Positions 13,391 through 19,876 of a DNA stretch of 19,876 nucleotides are shown here, piece after piece. Each line of letters starts with the position of its first letter. The first letter of the stretch is position 1. Position numbers and translations under genes: made by a program. The DNA is from an uncultured Methanobrevibacter sp. GTDB lineage: Archaea; Methanobacteriota; Methanobacteria; Methanobacteriales; Methanobacteriaceae. The notes under the pieces were generated by a model that made no database searches, was not told where the DNA came from, and was given only the letters and a program-made list of their open reading frames with translations. The stretch covers positions 1 through 19,876 of the forward strand of contig CACZPT010000162.1 in assembly GCA_902783085.1 (NCBI GenBank). The letters are read 5' to 3'.

Positions 13391-14224
13391 ATGTTAGAAG
13401 TTAAAAATTTAAAATATTCTTATAATTCAAACTATCAAGCATTAAAAGGTGTAAGTTTAAAAGTCGATAGGGGAGATATGGTTGCTCTTTTAGGTAAAAA
13501 TGGTGCAGGAAAATCAACATTATTTTTGCATTTAAATGGAATTTATGAGCCTGATGAAGGACAGGTTTTTATTGATGGTGAAGAGTTAAAATATGATAAA
13601 AAATCCTTACTTAAATTTAGACAAAAAGTAGGTATTGTATTTCAAAATCCCGATGACCAAATATTCGCCCCAACTGTTGAAGAAGATGTTGCTTTCGGCC
13701 CATTAAACTTAGGTTTATCAATGGAAGAGGTTCAGGATAGAGTTACGGAAGCTTTAGAACGTGTTGGGATGAGCGGATTTGAAAAAACAGCACCTCATCA
13801 TTTAAGTGGAGGTCAGAAAAAAAGAGTAGCAATTGCAGGTATTCTTGCTATGAAACCAGAAATCATGGTTTTAGATGAACCTACTGCTGGTCTTGACCCT
13901 CAGGGTGTAGTTGATTTAAGTGTTTTATTAAATGAACTTAATGATGAAGGAATTACTATTATTATTTCAACACATGAAGTAGATTTAGTTCCTAATTACG
14001 CCAATAAAGTTTTTGTTTTAGTTGATGGTAAATTAATTGGTGAAGGTACTCCTAAAGAAATCTTTTCAAAACCTGAAATTCTTGAAGAGGCAAATTTAAA
14101 AGTACCGATTGTTACAGATTTATTCCAGCAACTTGAAAATGAAGGCTTTGATATGCAAGGGGATTATCCGCTAACGATTGATGAAGCTAAAGAAAAGTTT
14201 TTAAAACTTTTAAATAAAAATTAA
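13391..14224 (+). CDS. cbiO: Cobalt ECF transporter ATP-binding protein CbiO
   Basis: This 277-residue ABC ATPase powers cobalt uptake. It shows Walker A GKNGAGKST at residues 35-43, the Q-loop in FQNPDDQIF, the signature LSGGQKKRV, Walker B MVLDEPTAGLDP and the switch His in STHEVDL. The C-terminal extension after about residue 220 is typical of ECF ATPases. I choose the ATG at 13391, with GGAGG eight bases upstream, rather than an in-frame start inside cbiQ. It works with CbiQ as the energy-coupling module. Only one ATPase gene is present, so it probably forms a homodimer. A long T-rich stretch follows its stop. Confidence 0.95.
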   Translation: MLEVKNLKYSYNSNYQALKGVSLKVDRGDMVALLGKNGAGKSTLFLHLNGIYEPDEGQVFIDGEELKYDKKSLLKFRQKVGIVFQNPDDQIFAPTVEEDVAFGPLNLGLSMEEVQDRVTEALERVGMSGFEKTAPHHLSGGQKKRVAIAGILAMKPEIMVLDEPTAGLDPQGVVDLSVLLNELNDEGITIIISTHEVDLVPNYANKVFVLVDGKLIGEGTPKEIFSKPEILEEANLKVPIVTDLFQQLENEGFDMQGDYPLTIDEAKEKFLKLLNKN

Positions 14225-14253
14225 TTTTTTTTTATTTTAAAATTTTTTTTAAT
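14223..14253 (+). terminator. Poly-T terminator of the cbi operon
   Basis: Two T-runs (14226-14233 and 14243-14250) follow directly after the cbiO stop with no clear hairpin, the usual archaeal T-stretch type of terminator. Confidence 0.5.
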
Positions 14254-14256
14254 TAA

Positions 14257-14295
14257 TATTATATATTAAAATTAACATATCTTTTTTTAAGGTGA
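14257..14295 (+). promoter_or_regulatory. Promoter and ribosome binding site of ribC
   Basis: A TATA-like TATTATATATTA at 14257-14268 would start transcription near 14288, just before AAGGTGA (14289-14295). Confidence 0.4.
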
Positions 14296-14300
14296 AGTTT

Positions 14301-14759
14301 ATGAGGATTGGAATTTGTGATACAACATTTGCTCGTTTTGATATGGCATCAGCAGCAATTGATGAGCTTAAAAATAATGCTTATGATTTAAAAATTATTC
14401 GCAAGACAGTTCCTGGAGTTAAAGACTTACCTGTAACAGCTAAAATCCTCATAGAAGAGGAAAACTGCGATATTGTAATGGCGCTTGGAATGCCAGGACC
14501 TATGGAAAAAGATAAAATGTGTGCTCATGAAGCATCAACAGGTCTTATTAATGCCCAACTCATGACAAATACTCATATTTTAGAGGTTTTTGTCCATGAA
14601 GATGAGGAAGAAGATCCTGTTGAGTTAAAAAAACTAGCTGAAAATAGAGCTCGTGAACATGCACAAAATTTAATTAAAATGATGTATCATAGGAAAGCTA
14701 TGAGAAAAGAAGCTGGAATGGGAATGCGTGAAGGTAAAGAAGATGCAGGACCATTATAA
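14301..14759 (+). CDS. ribC: Riboflavin synthase, archaeal type
   Basis: This 152-residue enzyme converts 6,7-dimethyl-8-ribityllumazine to riboflavin, the precursor of FAD and coenzyme F420. It matches the archaeal RibC type, which is related to lumazine synthase and not to the bacterial trimeric enzyme: the start RIGICDTTFARFDMA, the stretch RKTVPGVKDLP, MALGMPG, CAHEAS, and the C-terminal GMREGKEDAGP are as in the Methanocaldococcus protein from memory. The start is set at the ATG at 14301, after AAGGTGA; a GTG three codons earlier lies within the ribosome binding site. The next gene begins 17 bases downstream. Confidence 0.95.
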   Translation: MRIGICDTTFARFDMASAAIDELKNNAYDLKIIRKTVPGVKDLPVTAKILIEEENCDIVMALGMPGPMEKDKMCAHEASTGLINAQLMTNTHILEVFVHEDEEEDPVELKKLAENRAREHAQNLIKMMYHRKAMRKEAGMGMREGKEDAGPL

Positions 14760-14776
14760 TTGGTTAAGTGTGAAAA

Positions 14777-15487
14777 ATGGAAACTATAATTTCAAAAAAG
14801 GATATACATAATACCTATGTAATTATCCCAGCATATAATGAAGAAACTAGAGTAAGGCCGGTAGTTGAAGGAATTGCTAAAAAAGGCTTTAAAATGGTAA
14901 TTGTTAATGACGGATCAACAGATAATACTCTTGATGTTTTAAAAGACTGTCAAAAGAAATATCCTAAAAATATTTTTATTTATTCCCATATCATTAATCG
15001 GGGTGTTGGTCTGGCTATGCAAACAGGTTTTGAAGCTGTTTTAAAATATAACCCTAAATTCATTGTTAATATTGATGCTGACGGACAGCATTCAGTTGCA
15101 GATATAGAAAATGTTATAGAACCGTTGGTTTCAGGTAGGTCAGAGGCAGTAATAGGTGTTAGACCGCTGAAAGATATGCCTAAAAGCCGGAATATCGCCA
15201 ATTCCATTATGAATTTTTTAACAAAAATATTTTATAATGTGGATGTTAGTGATTCACAAACTGGTTTTAGAGCTCTTACAATAGATGCATTAAATCAAAT
15301 ACAAATTAATGCACAGGGGTATTTAATATCTTCAGAGTTTATCCGTGAAATTAATGATAATAGTATTCCTTTTGAAGAAGTTACAATTCAAACTATTTAT
15401 ACTCCTGAAACCCAATCAAAAGGTACTAATTATAAAGTTGCATTTAAAATATTCATACAAATGATGAAACATAAATTATTTGGTTAA
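14777..15487 (+). CDS. Family 2 glycosyltransferase
   Basis: This 236-residue enzyme has a GT-A fold of the dolichyl-phosphate mannose synthase type. The N-terminal YVIIPAYNEE, the NDGSTDNT nucleotide-sugar motif, D100-A-D102-GQHS with the metal-binding DxD, and the DSQTGFRA stretch are all visible. No strong C-terminal membrane helix is present, so it probably acts at the inner membrane face with a partner, transferring sugar to a polyprenyl phosphate. The sugar is unknown. It is followed nine bases later by a DUF2304 membrane protein, a pairing I have seen described for archaeal and bacterial surface-glycan genes. The GTGTGA sequence upstream of the ATG serves as ribosome binding site. Confidence 0.88.
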   Translation: METIISKKDIHNTYVIIPAYNEETRVRPVVEGIAKKGFKMVIVNDGSTDNTLDVLKDCQKKYPKNIFIYSHIINRGVGLAMQTGFEAVLKYNPKFIVNIDADGQHSVADIENVIEPLVSGRSEAVIGVRPLKDMPKSRNIANSIMNFLTKIFYNVDVSDSQTGFRALTIDALNQIQINAQGYLISSEFIREINDNSIPFEEVTIQTIYTPETQSKGTNYKVAFKIFIQMMKHKLFG

Positions 15488-15496
15488 GGTGAGATA

Positions 15497-15844
15497 ATGT
15501 TAGTTTATTCAATTATTTTTCCAATCGTTTCTATACTAGCTATTGGAATATTTTATAAACGATTTAAAAATGGTAAAAATTCACTATCTTCTTTTATAGT
15601 ATGGACTATATTATGGATTTTTATTTTTGTATTTTCCATTGTTCCAGATGCAAGTAGTATTTTTGCAAGGTTTTTTGGTATTTCAAGAGGTTTGGATTTT
15701 ATTATTATTCTAGCATTTGCAATTTTATTTTATATAATTGGTAAATTGTATTTTATAATTGAAGATATGCAAAATGATATGAATAAAATTGTTAAAGAAG
15801 TAGCTTTAAACAATGAAATTACTTTAGAAGATGAGGAAGAATAA
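15497..15844 (+). CDS. DUF2304 family membrane protein
   Basis: This 115-residue protein has three hydrophobic helices (residues about 1-20, 33-50 and 66-92) and then an amphipathic acidic tail (EDMQNDMNKIVKEVALNN), the known shape of DUF2304. Members commonly lie next to GT2 glycosyltransferases, as here, and may anchor them to the membrane or act in lipid-linked sugar handling; this is not established. The start follows AAGGTGA. Its stop is four bases before the next start. Confidence 0.85.
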   Translation: MLVYSIIFPIVSILAIGIFYKRFKNGKNSLSSFIVWTILWIFIFVFSIVPDASSIFARFFGISRGLDFIIILAFAILFYIIGKLYFIIEDMQNDMNKIVKEVALNNEITLEDEEE

Positions 15845-15848
15845 ATCT

Positions 15849-16520
15849 ATGTTATATTTCAGAGGTTGTACTGCACGTGAAAAGGAAACTTCAATTAGTG
15901 ATGCTACTGAAAAATTATTAGAATTAGCTAATATAGATTATCATATTTTAGATGATGAAAAATGTTGCGGTTCAGTTTTACTGAGAACTGGTTTTGTTAG
16001 TGAAGGATTAAAACAAATCAAGCAGAATTCAGAGATTTTAAAAAATGAAAAAATATTAACATCATGTGCGGGTTGTTATAAGACTTTAAAAGAAGATTAT
16101 GATGATTTGGATGTAATCCACATTTCACAGTTATTAAAACAATTAATTGACGGGGATAAACTGAATTTTAAAAAAGGCAATTTAAATGTAACGTTTCATG
16201 ATTCCTGTCATTTGGGTAGGCATTGTGGTGTATTTAGTGATCCAAGGGATGTTATAAATTCAGTTGCTAATTTAGTTGAGATGAAAAACAATCATGAATA
16301 TAGTTTATGTTGTGGTGCTGGAGGTGGTGTTAAATCTGCTTATCCGGAAATTGCATCACAAATGGCTGAAGAGAGAATAAATCAAGCAATAGATACTAAT
16401 TGTAAAGTATTAATAACTTCATGTCCCTTTTGTAAATTAAATTTAAAAGAATATTCTATGGAAGTCTTGGATTTGACAGAATTTTTAGTTAAATATGGTG
16501 ATGTTTATGCAGAAAAATGA
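15849..16520 (+). CDS. CCG-domain Fe-S protein (LutA/GlpC/HdrB-like)
   Basis: This 223-residue protein has two cysteine-rich CCG domains. The first includes C39-C40-G and the CAGCYKTL stretch; the second includes DSCHLGRHCG, CCGAGGG and CPFCKLNL. Such domains bind unusual iron-sulfur clusters and sit in heterodisulfide reductase, glycerol-3-phosphate dehydrogenase and lactate-oxidation subunits. The length and two-domain form are like LutA/YkgE. I choose the ATG at 15849, with GAGGAAG upstream; an in-frame ATG at 15831 overlaps the previous gene. It overlaps the next gene by 14 bases, so the two products probably form one complex. The electron acceptor and substrate are unknown. Confidence 0.85.
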   Translation: MLYFRGCTAREKETSISDATEKLLELANIDYHILDDEKCCGSVLLRTGFVSEGLKQIKQNSEILKNEKILTSCAGCYKTLKEDYDDLDVIHISQLLKQLIDGDKLNFKKGNLNVTFHDSCHLGRHCGVFSDPRDVINSVANLVEMKNNHEYSLCCGAGGGVKSAYPEIASQMAEERINQAIDTNCKVLITSCPFCKLNLKEYSMEVLDLTEFLVKYGDVYAEK

Positions 16521-17709
16521 GCTGGAAACAATGCGCAAGTCATTTAATACAGTTAAATCCCGTTCATCTGAAATTAAAGATTCACCATCTGTTAAAAGAT
16601 TGGAAAAAAGAGTTCAGGAAATTAAGAAATATTCTATTGAAAACTCGGATGAACTTTTAAATCAAGCTATAAAATCTTTTAAGCGCAATTCTATTGATGT
16701 TGAATTTGCAAAAGATAGTAATGAAGCTATTAGCATCATCAACGATTTAATCAAGGATGTTGATTTTAAAACTATTGCAAAAGCAAAGTCCAATACGCTA
16801 GGTGAAATTAATCTTAAAAAAGAATTGTCATCTAATGGATGGGATGTTGTAGAAACTGATTTGGGGGATAGAATTTTACAGCTTAAAAAAGTTGATAATA
16901 ATCCAGTTCATCCAACCGGACCGGCATCTCATTTAAATATTTCTCAAATTACTGATATTGTTAATGATTCACTTGATAGTGATGTTGACCCTGAAGCACA
17001 TGAAATTATGAAGGCTGTTAGAAGTGATGTACTAAGCCGACTGAAAAATGCTAGTGTAGGTATAAGTGGAGCCAATGCAATAGCTGCTGAGGAAGGATCA
17101 TGCATAATGGTTCACAATGAGGGCAATATTTCTATTGTTTCACTAAAAGATTTGCATATAATTGTGGCTGGAATCGATAAAATCGTACCGACATTAGAAG
17201 ATGCGGTTTCAATTTCAAAACTTGAAACAGTTTATGCAACCGGAAATTATGTAACATCATATATGAATGTAATATCTGGACCTTCAAAAACTGCAGATAT
17301 TGAAAAGAAGTTACTGAAAAACATGTATGGTGCTAAAAAAGTTGTTGTTATCTTACTGGACAATGGCAGAAGTGCAGCTAGTGAAGAATGTTTATGGTGT
17401 ATTGGTTGTGGAAACTGTATTGTGCACTGTCCTGTATATAATGCAGTTGGAAATGAATTTGGATTTAATAATTATTTGGGTGGTCGTGGTGTTGCAATGT
17501 CTAAATTCATTGAAAATGATGAAGCTTGTTTTGAATCAGGATTATATATGTGCACATTATGTGGATTATGCACACTTAACTGTCCTTTAACTATTCCAAC
17601 AAATGAAATTATTGAAAACTTAAGGAAACTATCAACTGATGTTGGTTTTTATCCGAAGGCTCACATGCAAATTAAGGATAACATTTCTAATAATGATTCA
17701 CCTTATTGA
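16507..17709 (+). CDS. LUD-domain ferredoxin protein (LutB-like)
   Basis: This 400-residue protein has an N-terminal LUD (lactate utilisation) domain to about residue 285 and a ferredoxin tail. Conserved LUD-type stretches are KAKSNTLGEINL, GDRILQL, HPTGPASHL and the AIAAEEGSCIMV region. The tail has C298-x2-C301-x2-C304-x3-C308-P and a second CTLCGLCTLNCP motif, for two 4Fe-4S clusters. This is LutB architecture; with the CCG protein upstream it resembles a LutA-LutB pair, but there is no LutC. I start it at the ATG at 16507, because GGTGA lies five bases before it; an in-frame ATG four codons earlier overlaps that site. Its role in a methanogen not known to use lactate is open. Confidence 0.85.
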   Translation: MQKNELETMRKSFNTVKSRSSEIKDSPSVKRLEKRVQEIKKYSIENSDELLNQAIKSFKRNSIDVEFAKDSNEAISIINDLIKDVDFKTIAKAKSNTLGEINLKKELSSNGWDVVETDLGDRILQLKKVDNNPVHPTGPASHLNISQITDIVNDSLDSDVDPEAHEIMKAVRSDVLSRLKNASVGISGANAIAAEEGSCIMVHNEGNISIVSLKDLHIIVAGIDKIVPTLEDAVSISKLETVYATGNYVTSYMNVISGPSKTADIEKKLLKNMYGAKKVVVILLDNGRSAASEECLWCIGCGNCIVHCPVYNAVGNEFGFNNYLGGRGVAMSKFIENDEACFESGLYMCTLCGLCTLNCPLTIPTNEIIENLRKLSTDVGFYPKAHMQIKDNISNNDSPY

Positions 17710-17716
17710 TTACTTA

Positions 17717-17725
17717 TTTTTTTTA
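17717..17725 (+). terminator. T-run terminator after the LUD gene
   Basis: A run of eight to nine T residues lies within 15 bases of the LUD stop codon, with no clear hairpin. Confidence 0.35.
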
Positions 17726-17745
17726 AAATTTGCTCTAAAACAATA

Positions 17746-17813
17746 TACTTATAAAGTAATAAGTAAATAAATAAATATATTATATTTTAGTATTTTATAT
17801 TTATAAACGGAGG
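17746..17813 (+). promoter_or_regulatory. Promoter and ribosome binding site of mfnB-guaB
   Basis: ACTTATAAAG (17748-17757) is a good TATA box giving a leader of about 40 bases. It is embedded in an inverted repeat of TACTTAT (17746-17752) and ATAAGTA (17759-17765). A second, later TATA-like sequence is at 17798-17807. GGAGG (17809-17813) is the ribosome binding site. Confidence 0.45.
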
Positions 17814-17819
17814 AAATAC

Positions 17820-18536
17820 ATGCTTCTATTAATAAGTCCTATAAATCATGAAGAAGCTCTTGAATCTATTGAAGGTGGAGCAGATATTGTTGATGTTAAA
17901 AATCCTAAAGAAGGATCTTTAGGCGCCAATTTCCCTTGGGTTATAAAAGATATTAGGGAATTAACTCCTGAAGATAAATTGGTTAGTGCAACTTTAGGTG
18001 ATGTACCTTACAAACCAGGTACTGTTTCTTTAGCAGCAATGGGAGCTCATGTTTCTGGAGCGGATTATATTAAAGTCGGATTATACGGAACTAAAAATTA
18101 CGATGAAGCTGTTGAAGTTATGAAAAATGTATCTAAAACAATTAAATATATTAGTGAAGATACTATTGTAGTAGCTGCAGGTTATGCTGATGCTCATCGT
18201 GTTGGTGCTGTAGATCCAATGGAAATTCCAAAAGTTGCTCGTGATGCTAATTGTGATTTAGCAATGTTGGATACTGCAGTTAAAGATGGTCATACTTTAT
18301 TTGATTATTTAGATATTGATAAATTAAAAGAATTCGTTGATGAAGCTCATAGTTATGATTTAAAAACTGCCCTTGCGGGATCTGTTAAAAAAGACCAATT
18401 AAAAGCATTACATGATATTGGTTGTGATGTAGTTGGTATTAGAGGTGCTGCTTGTGTTGGTGGTGACCGTAATACTGGTAAAATACACCATACTGCAGTT
18501 GCTGAACTTAAAGAGTTATGTAATTCATTTGAATAG
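17820..18536 (+). CDS. mfnB: (5-formylfuran-3-yl)methyl phosphate synthase
   Basis: This 238-residue enzyme joins two triose phosphates to make 4-(hydroxymethyl)-2-furancarboxaldehyde phosphate, the furan of methanofuran, the first C1 carrier of methanogenesis. It is the DUF556 aldolase-like barrel: the start LLISPINHEEALESIEGGAD and the stretch DVKNPKEGSLGANFPW are hallmarks. The lysines K27, K85 and K155 occupy the positions described for the active site of the Methanocaldococcus enzyme, as far as I recall. The gene follows a clear TATA box and GGAGG site and precedes guaB by nine bases, so the two are probably one transcript. Confidence 0.95.
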   Translation: MLLLISPINHEEALESIEGGADIVDVKNPKEGSLGANFPWVIKDIRELTPEDKLVSATLGDVPYKPGTVSLAAMGAHVSGADYIKVGLYGTKNYDEAVEVMKNVSKTIKYISEDTIVVAAGYADAHRVGAVDPMEIPKVARDANCDLAMLDTAVKDGHTLFDYLDIDKLKEFVDEAHSYDLKTALAGSVKKDQLKALHDIGCDVVGIRGAACVGGDRNTGKIHHTAVAELKELCNSFE

Positions 18537-18545
18537 GTGTTTTTA

Positions 18546-19876
18546 ATGTATTCTAAAAAAGTTAGTGAAGCTAGAATGTCTTATACTTTTGATGATTTTT
18601 TACTTACTCCAAATGCAAGTTATGTAGAACCAAAAGATATTGACATTACTGTTGAGTTATCAAAAGGTATTAAATTAAATATACCGGTTTTAAGTGCTGC
18701 TATGGATACTGTAACTGAAGCAGATCTTGCTATTGCTATGGCTCGGGAAGGTGGTGTTGGAGTAATTCATAGAAATATTTCACAAGAAAAGCAAGTAGAA
18801 GAAGTTAAGAAAGTTAAATGTGCAGAAGATTTAACAATTCGTGATGTAGTTACTATCACTCCTGATTCTACAATTTCTGATGTCCAATCAAAAATGCAAG
18901 ATGAATTAATCAGTGGTCTTCCTGTTGTTGACGGTGATAAAATTATTGGTATTATTTCTAAAAGAGATATAAGGCCAGTATTAAAATCAGAGCCTAATAA
19001 AACTGTAAAAGACATCATGACATCTGATGTAGTTACTGTTGAAGAACCAATTACTGCTGAAGAAGCATTAAATATTGCTTATGAAAATAAGGTTGAAAGA
19101 CTTCCGGTTTTACATGATGGTAAATTAGTTGGAATAATCACTATTAAAGATATTTTAAATCAGGCTCAATATCCTAATGCTGCACGTGACAAAAAAGGCA
19201 ATTATTTGGTTGCAGCTGCCTCTGGACCTTTTGATTTGGACAGGGCAATGGCATTAGATGAAGCCGGAGCAGACATTATTTCTATTGACTGTGCTCATGC
19301 TCATAATATGAATGTTGTTAAATTTAGTGAAACTATTAAAGATAATATTGATGCTGAATTATGTGTTGGTAATATTGCAACAGCTGAAGCTGCTGAGGAC
19401 TTAATATCAATGGGTGTTGATGCATTAAAAGTTGGTATTGGTCCGGGTTCAATGTGTACTACCCGTATTGTTGCAGGTGTCGGTGTACCGCAGTTAACTG
19501 CGATTTCTGATGTTGCTGATGCAGCTCATGATGCAGGAATTCCAGTTATTGCTGATGGAGGTATTAGATACTCTGGTGATATTGCAAAAGCTATTGGTGC
19601 TGGTGCAGATGCAGTAATGTTAGGTAATTTACTTGCGGCATCTTATGAAGCTCCTGGTGATGTTGTTGTTATGAATGGTAAGCAATATAAAAAATACCGT
19701 GGAATGGGTTCAATGGGAGCTATGACTAGTGAATTTGATGGTGGGGCTGATAGATACTTCCAAGGTTCTAAAAGTAAAATGAACCATACTAAATATGTTC
19801 CTGAAGGAATTGAAGGTGCTGTACCATACAAAGGAACAGTTAATGAAATTTTATTCCAATTAGTTGGAGGTTTAAA
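18546..19876 (+). CDS. guaB: IMP dehydrogenase, 5' part (runs off the window)
   Basis: The visible 443 codons encode IMP dehydrogenase, which oxidises IMP to XMP with NAD, the committed step to GMP. The start MYSKKVSEARMSYTFDD has AGGTG upstream. Family features in order are DFLLTPN near residue 17, VLSAAMDTVTE near 48, two CBS motifs between about residues 95 and 215, the catalytic C304 in GIGPGSMCTTR, the phosphate site ADGGIRYSGD, and the flap DRYFQ with the catalytic Arg-Tyr, followed by VPEGIEGAVPYKG. The reading frame is open to the last base; roughly 40-60 residues should lie outside. Confidence 0.95.
   Translation, partial: MYSKKVSEARMSYTFDDFLLTPNASYVEPKDIDITVELSKGIKLNIPVLSAAMDTVTEADLAIAMAREGGVGVIHRNISQEKQVEEVKKVKCAEDLTIRDVVTITPDSTISDVQSKMQDELISGLPVVDGDKIIGIISKRDIRPVLKSEPNKTVKDIMTSDVVTVEEPITAEEALNIAYENKVERLPVLHDGKLVGIITIKDILNQAQYPNAARDKKGNYLVAAASGPFDLDRAMALDEAGADIISIDCAHAHNMNVVKFSETIKDNIDAELCVGNIATAEAAEDLISMGVDALKVGIGPGSMCTTRIVAGVGVPQLTAISDVADAAHDAGIPVIADGGIRYSGDIAKAIGAGADAVMLGNLLAASYEAPGDVVVMNGKQYKKYRGMGSMGAMTSEFDGGADRYFQGSKSKMNHTKYVPEGIEGAVPYKGTVNEILFQLVGGL

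Noticed and set aside
17327..17590. An 87-codon frame within the LUD-ferredoxin gene
   Set aside because: It lies in another frame across the two 4Fe-4S motifs of the real gene and has no start signals.
1..19876. tRNA, rRNA, CRISPR arrays, insertion sequences or attachment sites
   Set aside because: No GC-rich cloverleaf, regularly spaced long direct repeats, transposase or integrase motifs were seen; repeated words found are short promoter-type elements.

Overview
The window looks like a chromosomal segment of a methanogenic archaeon of the order Methanobacteriales, most likely Methanobrevibacter; I cannot name the species. The support is strongly AT-rich DNA, archaeal TATA boxes with GGTGA/GGAGG ribosome binding sites, and archaeal or methanogen genes: MfnB of methanofuran synthesis, archaeal-type riboflavin synthase, deoxyhypusine synthase, the CbiMNQO cobalt transporter and a Cys-rich peptide/radical SAM pair. 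All calls come from reading the sequence and remembered family motifs, without database searches.

Layout. Bases 1-664 hold no convincing gene, only inverted repeats. Then: galU (+); a membrane acyltransferase (-); a two-gene unit (-) of a 69-residue CxxC/CxxC peptide and a SPASM radical SAM enzyme; a 61-codon gene of unknown function (+); and a ferredoxin-fused aldo/keto reductase (-). Divergent from the reductase is a P1B-type heavy-metal ATPase (+) that carries a one-base frameshift. Next comes a likely operon of an HTH-CBS regulator, deoxyhypusine synthase and a membrane protein (+). It is followed by a DUF5654 membrane protein (-), pyrF (-), cbiMNQO (+), ribC (+), and a four-gene run of GT2 glycosyltransferase, DUF2304 protein, CCG-domain Fe-S protein and LUD-domain ferredoxin protein (+). 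The window ends with mfnB and the 5' part of guaB (+), which runs off the edge.

How the parts fit. Most genes are core anabolism (UDP-glucose, UMP, GMP, riboflavin, methanofuran) or the cobalt supply that B12-dependent methanogenesis needs. Three spots stand out. First, the Cys-rich peptide and radical SAM enzyme are coupled with a 1-nt gap, like a peptide-modification system. Second, the control region between the reductase and the metal ATPase has four copies of the palindrome AGTAATACT with centres 33, 30 and 33 bp apart, overlapping both core promoters. Third, the ATPase is broken by a single missing base in its phosphorylation domain. Smaller regulatory candidates are a 6-5-6 dyad in the cbiM leader, an 11-bp hairpin with a T-rich tail between cbiN and cbiQ, and a 16-bp palindrome before the HTH-CBS gene.
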